NCBI RefSeq assembly: GCF_014650715.1
Contig: NZ_BMVM01000006.1
Coordinates: forward strand, 124,001-188,000
DNA from: Streptomyces bluensis
GTDB lineage: Bacteria > Actinomycetota > Actinomycetes > Streptomycetales > Streptomycetaceae
DNA: 64,000 bases
Direction: 5' to 3'
Shown here: positions 27,704 through 35,726 of the stretch, piece after piece
Layout: each line of letters opens with the position of its first letter
Position numbering within the stretch: position 1 is the stretch's first letter
The notes under the pieces: model-generated
Told to the model about the DNA's origin: nothing
The model's input: only the letters and a program-made list of their open reading frames with translations
The model's database searches: none
Position numbers and translations under genes: made by a program

Positions 27704-28006
27704 TCCCGGCCTGGCCGCTGACCCCCACCGGTGGCCGTCAGGGCCGCCCCGGACTCCAGGTCCGCGGCGGCTCTGACGCGTACTCGGGTGTCGTCGTACG
27801 GCCGCCGTGGCTCGCGGACACCTGATCAGCCGTCCGAGTTGTACGTAAACGAGCGCATTGACCCGGGGCTGAGCGGTGCCCTTGGATCCCGGTGAGCCCT
27901 CGGCGCGCAGGGCCGGGGGAGAAGACACCTTGGCGATCCGGACCGCAACGACCGGGACCGCAAGGGCCGGACCGCCGAGGTGATGAGAAACCACGGGGGA
28001 ACCACC
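27704..28006 (+). other. Intergenic region ilvE to broken secreted gene
   Basis: A 303-bp gap. I see a GGGGGA ribosome site at 27995-28000 for the next gene but no clear promoter, terminator or repeat. Confidence 0.35.
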
Positions 28007-28905
28007 ATGCACTGGACCAAGCACCTGACGGCCGCCGTCGTAACTGTCACCGCCGCCGCAGCACTCACCGGACCCGCGGCGAACGCCGCACCCGGGGCCC
28101 CACACACCGAAGCCGTCAGCGTCACACCGGAAGGGAAGGCGGGCGACGGTCCGTCCGGCCCGGCCGTGATCAGCCGCAACGGCCGCTATACGGCCTTCAC
28201 CTCGGAGGCCCACGACCTGCTGCCCGGCGCCCCGAACGGCGGCATGTTCGTACGCGACCTGCGCACCGGAAAGCTCCGCTGGGCCGGATACGGGGAAGGG
28301 GTGTCGATCAGCGGGGACGTGGTGTCGATCAGCGACAACGGGCGCCGCCTCGTCTTCGTCTCGGCCGGCGACGTGTGGCTGCGCGACCTGCGCACGGGCC
28401 GGAACACGGCGTTCGGCATCCAGACCCCAGAGGGATTCACCGGGGAGCCCCGTGCGGTCTCGGTGAGCCCGAACGGCCGCTACGCGGTCTTCACGCTCCA
28501 GGAGATCGACGAGGGCAACGTGACGGCAGCTGGAACGTGTTCGTGCACGACGTCGCCACGGGCGTCAACCAGCGCCTCCACGCCGCCCACAGCGGACCCC
28601 GGGCCGCACTCACCCGCAACGCCGCGGTGAGCGCCGACGGCCGGTACGTCACGTTCAGGTCGGAGGTCCAGGGGCCCGGCAGCCGCTACGGCTCGGAGTG
28701 GCCCGTCTACGTGCGGGACATGAAGAAGGGCACCACCACCCTGGTCACCCCCGACACCACCGGCGGCACCGCCACGGCCGAGGTCCTCCCGGGCCGGATC
28801 GCCGACGGCGCCCGCCGCATCGTGTTCCGGTCCAGCGATCCGGAGCTGATCCCGGCCGGCGACACCAACGACGGCGCCGACGTGTTCGTACGCCACCTGC
28901 GCTGA
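28007..28905 (+). pseudogene. Frameshifted secreted beta-propeller-like (TolB/PD40-type) protein
   Basis: The first frame (ATG 28007, GGGGGA 6 nt upstream) gives a Sec signal peptide ending AANA. Repeats of the type ISRNGRYTAFTS, ISDNGRRLVFVS and VSPNGRYAVFT follow, the WD40-like PD40 pattern. Just before 28525 this frame is lost and the protein continues one frame over as DGSWNVFVHDVATG, VSADGRYVTFRS and ARRIVFRSSDP, ending at 28905. One missing base near 28518-28522 explains the break (AAC-G-TGACGGC would become AACGGTGACGGC). Either a recent pseudogene or a sequencing error. The intact product would be a secreted ~300-aa propeller of unknown function. Confidence 0.8.
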
Positions 28906-28936
28906 TCAGCGCAGTGCTCGCATCCTGAGACGGACG

Positions 28937-28965
28937 GTGAGCGCGGGGGTGGGTTGTGCCAGAAT
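28937..28965 (+). promoter_or_regulatory. Possible promoter of cimA leader
   Basis: CAGAAT (28960-28965) preceded by GTGAGC (28937-28942) at 17 bp. Both boxes are weak. The position, about 20 bp before the leader-peptide ATG, is reasonable. Confidence 0.3.
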
Positions 28966-28986
28966 GCCCCCGTGCTCTCGTTCGCC

Positions 28987-29022
28987 ATGATTATTGGCAG
29001 CAGGCGCGCCGGTCCGCAGTGA
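28987..29022 (+). CDS. Putative cimA leader peptide with tandem Ile codons
   Basis: An 11-codon frame, MIIGSRRAGPQ, has two adjacent ATT codons. ATT is rare in this GC-rich genome, where Ile is nearly always ATC. A strong terminator hairpin follows at 29077-29102 and then the citramalate synthase gene, whose pathway makes isoleucine. This is the layout of leader-peptide attenuation sensing Ile-tRNA. No good ribosome site precedes the ATG. Confidence 0.55.
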   Translation: MIIGSRRAGPQ

Positions 29023-29076
29023 CCGCCACGTACGACCACGTACGGGCGGACACCGTCGTCCTCGACCCGCGCGCAG

Positions 29077-29102
29077 ACCTCTCGCACCCGCGAGAGGTTT
29101 TT
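29077..29102 (+). terminator. Attenuator-like terminator before cimA
   Basis: ACCTCTCGC (29077-29085) pairs perfectly with GCGAGAGGT (29090-29098) around an ACCC loop, then TTTTTCGTTTT. It lies about 105 bp before the cimA ATG and downstream of the Ile-rich mini-ORF, so it is better placed as an attenuator than as the end of the upstream gene. Confidence 0.7.
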
Positions 29103-29207
29103 CGTTTTCCTGGCCCACCACCAGCCGGGAGGAGAGCGCGAGGGATCCTCGGGGGATGGCGGAACCGGTCATTCCGGTAGACCGAGATCCAGTACAGGAG
29201 CCGAACC

Positions 29208-30812
29208 ATGACCGAAACCAGTGAGCTCGACGATTCCTTCCACGTCTTCGACACCACCCTGCGCGACGGCGCGCAGCGTGAGGGCATCAACCTCACCGTC
29301 GCGGACAAGCTGGCCATCGCACGGCACCTGGACGACTTCGGCGTGGGCTTCATCGAGGGCGGCTGGCCCGGCGCCAACCCGCGCGACACCGAGTTCTTCG
29401 CCCGCGCCCAGCAGGAGATCGACTTCCGTCACGCGCAGCTCGTCGCCTTCGGCGCGACCCGCCGCGCGGGCGGCAAGGCGAGCGAGGACCCGCAGGTCAA
29501 GGCGCTGCTCGACTCCGGCGCTCCCGTCATCACCCTGGTCGCCAAGGCCCACGACCGGCATGTGGAACTGGCCCTGCGCACCACGCTGGAGGAGAACCTG
29601 GAGATGGTGCGGGACACCGTCTCCCACCTCCGCTCCCAGGGCCGCCGGGTCTTCGTCGACTGCGAGCACTTCTTCGACGGCTACCGCGCGAACCCCGAGT
29701 ACGCGAAGGAGGTCGTCCGTACGGCCTCGCAGGCCGGCGCCGACGTGGTCGTCCTGTGCGACACCAACGGCGGCATGCTCCCCGCCCAGGTCCAGGCCGT
29801 CGTCGCCACCGTCCTCGCCGACACCGGTGCCCGCCTCGGCATCCACGCCCAGGACGACACGGGCTGCGCCGTGGCGAACACGCTGGCCGCGGTGGACGCG
29901 GGCGCGACCCACGTACAGTGCACGGCCAACGGCTACGGCGAGCGCGTCGGCAACTCCAACCTCTTCCCGGTCGTCGCGGCGCTGGAGCTGAAGTACGGCA
30001 AGAAGGTCCTCCCCGAGGGCCGGCTGCGCGAGATGACGCGGATCTCGCACGCGATCGCCGAGGTCGTGAACCTCACGCCCTCCACGCACCAGCCGTACGT
30101 GGGCGTCTCGGCCTTCGCGCACAAGGCCGGACTGCACGCGTCCGCCATCAAGGTCGACCCGGACCTGTACCAGCACATCGCCCCCGAACTGGTCGGCAAC
30201 ACCATGCGCATGCTGGTCTCCGACATGGCCGGACGCGCCTCCGTCGAGCTCAAGGGCAAGGAACTCGGCATCGACCTGGGCGGCGACCGCGAGCTGGTCG
30301 GCCGGGTCGTGGGGCGGATCAAGGAGCGCGAGCTGGCCGGCTACTCGTACGAGGCCGCGGACGCCTCGTTCGAACTCCTGCTCCGCGAGGAGGTGGCGGG
30401 CCATCCTCTGCGCTACTTCCGCACCGAGTCCTGGCGCGCCATCGTCGAGGACCGCCCCGACGGCAGTCACGCCAACGAGGCCACGGTCAAGCTGTGGGCC
30501 AAGAGCGAGCGCATCGTCGCCACCGCCGAGGGCAACGGCCCGGTGAACGCCCTCGACCGTGCCCTCCGGGTCGCCCTGGAGAAGATCTACCCGCAGCTCG
30601 CCAAGCTCGATCTCGTCGACTACAAGGTCCGCATCCTCGAAGGCAAGCACGGCACGAACTCCACGACCCGGGTGCTCATCTCCACGTCCGACGGCACGGG
30701 CGAGTGGTCCACCGTGGGCGTCGCCGACAACGTGATCGCCGCGTCCTGGCAGGCCCTGGAGGACGCGTACACCTACGGCCTGCTGCGGGCCGGGGTGGAG
30801 CCGGCGGAGTAA
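29208..30812 (+). CDS. cimA: (R)-citramalate synthase
   Basis: Claisen-type enzyme (534 aa) of the LeuA/CimA family that joins pyruvate and acetyl-CoA to citramalate. It feeds 2-oxobutyrate to isoleucine synthesis without threonine. FDTTLRDGAQREGINLT opens the HMGL-like barrel, FIEGGWPGANPRD and HAQDDTGCAVANT contain metal and substrate ligands, and GYGERVGNSNL is the family loop. The C-terminal ~140 residues form the LeuA-type regulatory domain, where Ile could inhibit. ATG 29208 follows AGGAG. LeuCD and LeuB can process the product, linking it to those genes. A homocitrate or 2-isopropylmalate activity is less likely by sequence. Confidence 0.9.
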   Translation: MTETSELDDSFHVFDTTLRDGAQREGINLTVADKLAIARHLDDFGVGFIEGGWPGANPRDTEFFARAQQEIDFRHAQLVAFGATRRAGGKASEDPQVKALLDSGAPVITLVAKAHDRHVELALRTTLEENLEMVRDTVSHLRSQGRRVFVDCEHFFDGYRANPEYAKEVVRTASQAGADVVVLCDTNGGMLPAQVQAVVATVLADTGARLGIHAQDDTGCAVANTLAAVDAGATHVQCTANGYGERVGNSNLFPVVAALELKYGKKVLPEGRLREMTRISHAIAEVVNLTPSTHQPYVGVSAFAHKAGLHASAIKVDPDLYQHIAPELVGNTMRMLVSDMAGRASVELKGKELGIDLGGDRELVGRVVGRIKERELAGYSYEAADASFELLLREEVAGHPLRYFRTESWRAIVEDRPDGSHANEATVKLWAKSERIVATAEGNGPVNALDRALRVALEKIYPQLAKLDLVDYKVRILEGKHGTNSTTRVLISTSDGTGEWSTVGVADNVIAASWQALEDAYTYGLLRAGVEPAE

Positions 30813-30831
30813 CCCCCACCGACCTCATGAG

Positions 30832-30872
30832 CCGGGCTCCCCGGGCTGAGCGCCCAGTCCCGGGGAGCCCGG
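30832..30872. terminator. Terminator after cimA
   Basis: A perfect 14-bp stem, CCGGGCTCCCCGGG (30832-30845) with CCCGGGGAGCCCGG (30859-30872). No T tract. It may serve both cimA and the convergent membrane-protein gene. Confidence 0.75.
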
Positions 30873-30891
30873 TCGGTCCGAGGCGACGGGA

Positions 30892-30929
30892 GTTCGACGA
30901 CAGGGGGATACACCTGTTCGACGACAGGG
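30892..30929. repeat. 14-bp direct repeat
   Basis: GTTCGACGACAGGG occurs at 30892-30905 and again at 30916-30929, just beyond the 3' end of the convergent gene. Significance unknown; it may be a local duplication. Confidence 0.6.
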
Positions 30930-30938
30930 CAGTACGCC

Positions 30939-32303
30939 CTAGAACCCTCCGCCGAAGTCCCCGCCGCCCCCGAAGTCGCCCCCCGAGAAGTCCCCGCCGC
31001 CGAAGCCGCCGGAGAAGTCGTCGCTGTTGAAGTCCGCGCCCGAGACGTCTCCGCCCTCGTAGCCGCCGGTGCCGAAGTCGCCGTAGCCGGCGCCGTACAT
31101 GGCGGCGTACGACGGGCCGGCCATCAGGTTGCCCAGCACGGTGCCGATGAGCAGGCCCGGCAGGATGCCGCCGCCGAAGTAGCCGCCCGCCCAGGGACCG
31201 TAGGCCGGGCCCGCGTCCCAGTAGGGGCGGCGGCCCGACGCCGTGTCCACCTCGCGGACCATCGGGGCCCGGCCGTCGGCCAGCCGTGCCTGGTCGGCCG
31301 CGCAGACCGGGACCTCACGGGGGGCGCCGCCGTCGGGGGTCCAGGTCGCGTCGGCCACCGACGGGCCGTGCCGCGGGTCGAAGAAGCAGGGCGCGCGGCG
31401 TTCGGGCAGCGGGCGCCCCTCACGGCGCGCGGCCAGCAGGGCGAGCGAGAACCGGCCGTCCTCCAGGGTCCGGGTGACCCCGCGCACCTCCTCGGGGCGC
31501 TGGGCCGCGGCCATCAGCGACTTCGCCTCCTCGTAGGCGTCCAGCCCCCGCTCGTAGTCCGCGCGCATGGCGTCGTCCGCGCCCGCCTCCGCCGGGTGGA
31601 AGTCGAGGCGGTCGAGTTCCTCACCGAAGGCGGTGATGTCCTCGTCGACCACGACCCGCAGCTTCTCCAGCGCCGCACGCCGCTCCTCCTCCTGCCTGCG
31701 GCGGCCCAGGCGGACCAGTGCGTACGCGCCCACGCCGCCCGCCGCGAGGACCGCGCCGATCGTGGCCAGGGACCCCGTGCCCATGGCCGGGCCGCCGCCG
31801 CTCCCGCTCCAGGAGGAGGGCGCCGAACCGCCGACGTTGCTGCGCAACGCGTCGTCGACGAAGTCGTTGAGCTGGGCCTTGGCGTCACCCGCGCCGCGGA
31901 CCGCGGTGGCGAGGTTGCCCACCGCCTGCCGGCTCAGCACGCTGCTGTCGGCCCGCGCGTCGAAGCGGTCACCGAGGCGGATGCCGTACAGACCGGTGAT
32001 GCCCGTCTCCGTGCGGAGGTCCGCGAAGAGGTTCCGGGTCGGGTAGCCCTTCGGCAGGACCGCCACGAAGATCGGCTTGTCCGCGTCCCTGATCTTCTTG
32101 GCGAGCGCTTCGGCGTCCGACCCGGACAGTTGCCCGGTGGCCGCCGGATCGACGTAGACGGGACCTTTGCGCAGGGCCCTGGCGATGTCGGACACGCCGG
32201 TGGCCGCGTGCGCGTGGGGCACACCGACCGCGAGCACTGCCAGCGCCGCGACGAGCGGCGCCATCAGCAGGCGCAGAAGACCGCGGGCGACGGCAGCGTT
32301 CAT
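30939..32303 (-). CDS. Secreted/membrane TPM-like protein with Gly-Asp-Phe-rich tail
   Basis: A 454-aa protein with a signal peptide (AHAAT cleavage near 31). An N-terminal domain of about 125 residues (PVYVDPAATGQLS...FVAVLPKGYP) resembles TPM-type domains. One membrane helix follows (~155-180, SLATIGAVLAAGGVGAYALV), then a charged helical region. A pocket with Cys residues (FFDPRHGP, VPVCAADQ) precedes a low-complexity tail of SGGDFGGG-type repeats. ATG 32303 starts right at the signal peptide. Related Streptomyces proteins are annotated only as membrane proteins; the function is unknown. Confidence 0.8.
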   Translation of the reverse strand: MNAAVARGLLRLLMAPLVAALAVLAVGVPHAHAATGVSDIARALRKGPVYVDPAATGQLSGSDAEALAKKIRDADKPIFVAVLPKGYPTRNLFADLRTETGITGLYGIRLGDRFDARADSSVLSRQAVGNLATAVRGAGDAKAQLNDFVDDALRSNVGGSAPSSWSGSGGGPAMGTGSLATIGAVLAAGGVGAYALVRLGRRRQEEERRAALEKLRVVVDEDITAFGEELDRLDFHPAEAGADDAMRADYERGLDAYEEAKSLMAAAQRPEEVRGVTRTLEDGRFSLALLAARREGRPLPERRAPCFFDPRHGPSVADATWTPDGGAPREVPVCAADQARLADGRAPMVREVDTASGRRPYWDAGPAYGPWAGGYFGGGILPGLLIGTVLGNLMAGPSYAAMYGAGYGDFGTGGYEGGDVSGADFNSDDFSGGFGGGDFSGGDFGGGGDFGGGF

Positions 32304-32379
32304 AGTGTCGAAGCTACCGCGCACCCGGTTGAGCCGCGCCCCGGCGCACGCCCCCGCGTAGCCAGCCAGCCAGCATGGT

Positions 32380-33003
32380 TCAGCCCGCGTTCCTGATCGC
32401 GGAGATGTCGAAGACCAGCTTGATCTTGTCGGAGACGAGGACGCCGCCGGTCTCCAGGGCCGCGTTCCAGGTGAGGCCCCACTCGGAGCGGAGGATCTCG
32501 GCCCTGCCCTCGAAGCCGACGCGCTCGTTGCCGAACGGGTCCTTGGCGGAGCCGTTGAACTCCAGGTCGATGGTGAGGGGCTTGGTCGTGCCGAGGATGG
32601 TGAGGTCACCGGTGATGCGGTAGTCGTCGCCGCCGAGGGCCTCCGCCTTGGTGGAGCGGAACGCCATCGTCGGGAACTCCTCGGTCTTGAAGAAGTCCGC
32701 GCTCTTGAGGTGACCGTCGCGGTCGGCCGAGCCCGTGTCGATGCTGTCCATCTTGACGTCGATCGAGGCGGTGGACCGCGCCGGGTCCGCGCCGTCCAGG
32801 TGCAGCGACCCCGAGAAGTCCAGGAAGCCGCCCTTGACGTTGGTGACCATGGCGTGGCGGGCCACGAAGCCGATGGTCGAGTGGGCCGGGTCGATCGTGT
32901 ACTCGCCGGTCAGCGCCGCGAGGTCGGGATTCACGGCCGTGCCGGGCGCGGTGGCGGTGGTGGTGGTCTCGGTGGTGTCGCTCTTGCGGCCGAAGATGCC
33001 CAT
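32380..33003 (-). CDS. YceI-family lipid-binding-like protein
   Basis: A 207-aa protein whose residues ~35-205 form a YceI beta-barrel: GEYTIDPAHSTIGFVARHAMVTNVKG, SIDTGSADRDGHLKSADFF, and the terminal FDISAIRNAG. YceI barrels bind polyisoprenoid or amide-type lipids. The first 30 residues are Thr/Ala-rich with no signal peptide, so the protein is probably cytoplasmic. ATG 33003 follows AAGGAG. The physiological role in actinobacteria is not settled. Confidence 0.9.
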   Translation of the reverse strand: MGIFGRKSDTTETTTTATAPGTAVNPDLAALTGEYTIDPAHSTIGFVARHAMVTNVKGGFLDFSGSLHLDGADPARSTASIDVKMDSIDTGSADRDGHLKSADFFKTEEFPTMAFRSTKAEALGGDDYRITGDLTILGTTKPLTIDLEFNGSAKDPFGNERVGFEGRAEILRSEWGLTWNAALETGGVLVSDKIKLVFDISAIRNAG

Positions 33004-33205
33004 GAGGTGCTCCTTGGGAGGCGGGTCGCGGTTTCGCCGGGAAGCCGCGGTCAAGGTGGTTGAACGTTTGACGACCTCAACAGGGCCCACGGTAGACCTA
33101 TTCCGTTCGGCTTTCAACTTCTTGGGGGCGTATGTGTCTGGGGCCTATGTGTCGGGAGTGACGGCAACGGTTCCAAGGTGACGGAAGAGGTGGTACGGGC
33201 AGAAC

Positions 33206-35572
33206 ATGACCCTCAAGCGCCGCACCCTCCTGCTCACGGCCGCTCTGACGGCCACCGCCACCGCCGCGTCCTCCGGGCACGCTGCCCCCGCCCGCAACGT
33301 CGCCGCCGACGACGAGTACGACACCCTCCGGCGCCGCTGGCTCGACATCGCCCTGGGCACCGGCTACGACCCGGCCGCCGAGCCCTACGCGACCCGGCTG
33401 AGAGAGACCGGCGACCGCGCCCGCGCCTTCCGGGCCGCGATGGCACCCACGGCCACCTCCCTCTGGCCCGGCCATCCCTTCGACCCGCCCTCCGGCATCA
33501 CCCGGAGCTACAGCCGCCTGTGGACGATGACGCAGGCGTACGTGCAGCAGGGCAGCGGCCTCACCGGCGACGAGGGGCTGCTCGCGGACATCCGGCGCGG
33601 TGTCGACCACCTCTCCGCGACGGTCTACCACCCGTCCACCACGCCGTACGGCAACTGGTGGGAGTGGCAGATCGGCAGCCCCCGCCTCCTGACGGACATC
33701 GTGGCCGCCCTCCACGACCACCTGACCGACGACCGGCGAGCCGCCGCGTGCGCGGCCGTCGACCACTTCATCCCCGACTCCCTGCTCCGCGACTACTCAG
33801 GCACCTCCACCGGAGCCAACCGCGTCGACCTCTGCCGCTCCGTCGCCCTCCGGGGTGTCCTCGGCCGCGCCCCCGAGAAGATCGCGCTGGCGCGGGACGC
33901 CCTCTCCCCGGTCTTCCCGTACGTCACGCAAGGGGACGGCCTGTACGCGGACGGCTCGTTCGTCCAGCACACCTGGGTGGCGTACTCGGGAACGTACGGG
34001 CAGGTACTGCTCGACGGCCTCGGGCGGCTCTTCACGCTGCTCGCCGGGTCGAGCTGGGAGGTGACCGACCCGAACAGACAGATCGTCCTGGACAGCGTCG
34101 AACGCGCCTACGCGCCCCTCGTCCATGACGGTCTGGTCATGGACAGCGTCAACGGCCGTGCCATCAGCCGCGGGTACCTCAAGGGCGACGACCGGCACGT
34201 GATGCGCGGCGACCACTTCCACGGGCAGGCGCTCATCGCCGCGATGGCCCTGCTGGCGGAGGGCGCCAGTGCCCCCGAGCGCGACCGCTGGTACGGGCGC
34301 ATCAAGGGCTGGATCGAACGGGACACGGTGACGCCGATCCTCACGGCCCCCCAGTTCGAGGTCGCCGACCTGGCCCGCCTGCACGCGGTCGCGCGATCCG
34401 CCGTGCCGCCCGCGACCGACCCCGTCGGCCACCACCTCTTCGCCGCCATGGACCGCGCCGTCCACCGCCGCCCCGGCTTCGTCGCGAACATCGCCATGGC
34501 CTCCGAACGGATCGCGCACTACGAGTGCGGCAACGGCGAAAACCCGCGCGGCTGGCACACGGGCGCCGGGATGACGCTCTGGTGGCCTGAGGGACTCGAC
34601 CGGTCCGACCGGTCCGACCGGTCCGACCGGTCCGATCAGTACACAGACTGGTTCTGGCCCACCGTCGACTGGTACCGCCTGCCCGGCATCACGGTCTCCA
34701 CCAAGCGCCTGGCCGACAAGGAGGGGGGAGAGTGGGGCGAGCCAAGGCCCGCGGCACGATGGGTCGGCGGGACCACGGACGGCACCTACGCGGCGATCGG
34801 CCAGCACCTCAAGGGTCTGGGCTCCACGCTCCAGGCCCGCAAGTCGTGGTTCTGCGTCGCGGACGCCGTCATCTGCCTCGGCGCCGGCATCACCTGCACC
34901 GACGGGGTGCCCGTCGAGACCGTGGTCGACAACCGGAACCTGGAGGAGGACGGCGAGCAGGAGTTCGTCGTACGGCGGGGCTGGGCCCACCTCGAAGGCC
35001 ACGGCGGATGGGTGTTCCCGGACGGGGGCGCGCCGCGGACCCTCCGCGAGGAGCGCACGGGTGCCTGGTCCGACATCAACACCACGAGTACGAGTGAGCG
35101 GCGTACCCGGCGCTGGCAGACCCTCTGGCTGGACCACGGCACGGACCCGGCGGACGCGAGCTATCTGTACGTCCTCATGCCGGGAGCCTCCCGCCACCAG
35201 GTCGCCGCCCGCGCCGCCGACCGCCACTGGCTGTCCGTCCTCGCCAACGACGCACGCCGCCAGGCGGTCCACATCGGCTCCCTGGGCCTGACGGCCGCGA
35301 ACTTCTGGGCTCCGGGCACCGCGGGCTCCCTCGCGGCCACCGCCCCCGCGAGTGTGCTGGTCCGCGGCCGGGGCCGTACCGCTACCCTCTGCGTGAGCGA
35401 ACCGCCGCGGACCGGCGAGACCCTGGAGATCACCTGGGACCGGCCCGTACGACATGTCGTCCGCGCGGACCCGTCGGTCGAGACGCTGGAGGCGGGTGGC
35501 CGCCGTCTGCGTCTCCGTGTCACCCCGGGGGCGGTATGTGCGACCCATCGTTGTGAGGTGGTTCTCGGCTGA
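33206..35572 (+). CDS. Secreted polysaccharide lyase family 8
   Basis: A 788-aa exported lyase for hyaluronate, chondroitin or xanthan-type polymers. The N-terminus LKRRTLLLTAAL looks like a Tat signal. The alpha/alpha toroid holds the catalytic set: Asn in YGNWWEWQIGSPR, His and Tyr in FVQHTWVAYSGTYGQ, and a downstream Arg region (NGRAISRG). Beta-sandwich domains follow from about residue 430. A short DRS repeat occurs near residue 465-476, in a loop. ATG 33206 is used. The precise substrate cannot be read from sequence. Transcribed alone; ends before a strong terminator. Confidence 0.88.
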   Translation: MTLKRRTLLLTAALTATATAASSGHAAPARNVAADDEYDTLRRRWLDIALGTGYDPAAEPYATRLRETGDRARAFRAAMAPTATSLWPGHPFDPPSGITRSYSRLWTMTQAYVQQGSGLTGDEGLLADIRRGVDHLSATVYHPSTTPYGNWWEWQIGSPRLLTDIVAALHDHLTDDRRAAACAAVDHFIPDSLLRDYSGTSTGANRVDLCRSVALRGVLGRAPEKIALARDALSPVFPYVTQGDGLYADGSFVQHTWVAYSGTYGQVLLDGLGRLFTLLAGSSWEVTDPNRQIVLDSVERAYAPLVHDGLVMDSVNGRAISRGYLKGDDRHVMRGDHFHGQALIAAMALLAEGASAPERDRWYGRIKGWIERDTVTPILTAPQFEVADLARLHAVARSAVPPATDPVGHHLFAAMDRAVHRRPGFVANIAMASERIAHYECGNGENPRGWHTGAGMTLWWPEGLDRSDRSDRSDRSDQYTDWFWPTVDWYRLPGITVSTKRLADKEGGEWGEPRPAARWVGGTTDGTYAAIGQHLKGLGSTLQARKSWFCVADAVICLGAGITCTDGVPVETVVDNRNLEEDGEQEFVVRRGWAHLEGHGGWVFPDGGAPRTLREERTGAWSDINTTSTSERRTRRWQTLWLDHGTDPADASYLYVLMPGASRHQVAARAADRHWLSVLANDARRQAVHIGSLGLTAANFWAPGTAGSLAATAPASVLVRGRGRTATLCVSEPPRTGETLEITWDRPVRHVVRADPSVETLEAGGRRLRLRVTPGAVCATHRCEVVLG
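34598..34633 (+). repeat. 9-bp tandem repeat inside the lyase gene
   Basis: Four exact copies of GACCGGTCC encode DRSDRSDRSDRS. Being a multiple of three, length change would keep the frame. It looks like a slippage-prone insertion in a surface loop. Confidence 0.85.
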
Positions 35573-35663
35573 CCGCTTTGTGTGACCCCCACAACGCGGA
35601 GGCGCTCTGAGCAGTCGGATTGGCTGTGCAAGGCGTTGGTTCTGTTCAGGGGCACCAGGAAAA

Positions 35664-35700
35664 CGGGCCGGAGACTGTACGGAGTCGACGGCCCGCTTTT
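35664..35700 (+). terminator. Terminator after polysaccharide lyase
   Basis: CGGGCCG (35664-35670) pairs with CGGCCCG (35689-35695), with an inner GACT/AGTC stem, followed by CTTTTCTT. It ends only 27 bp before the accB ATG. Confidence 0.7.
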
Positions 35701-35726
35701 CTTGCCGGACTTCGTAAGGTCACTAC

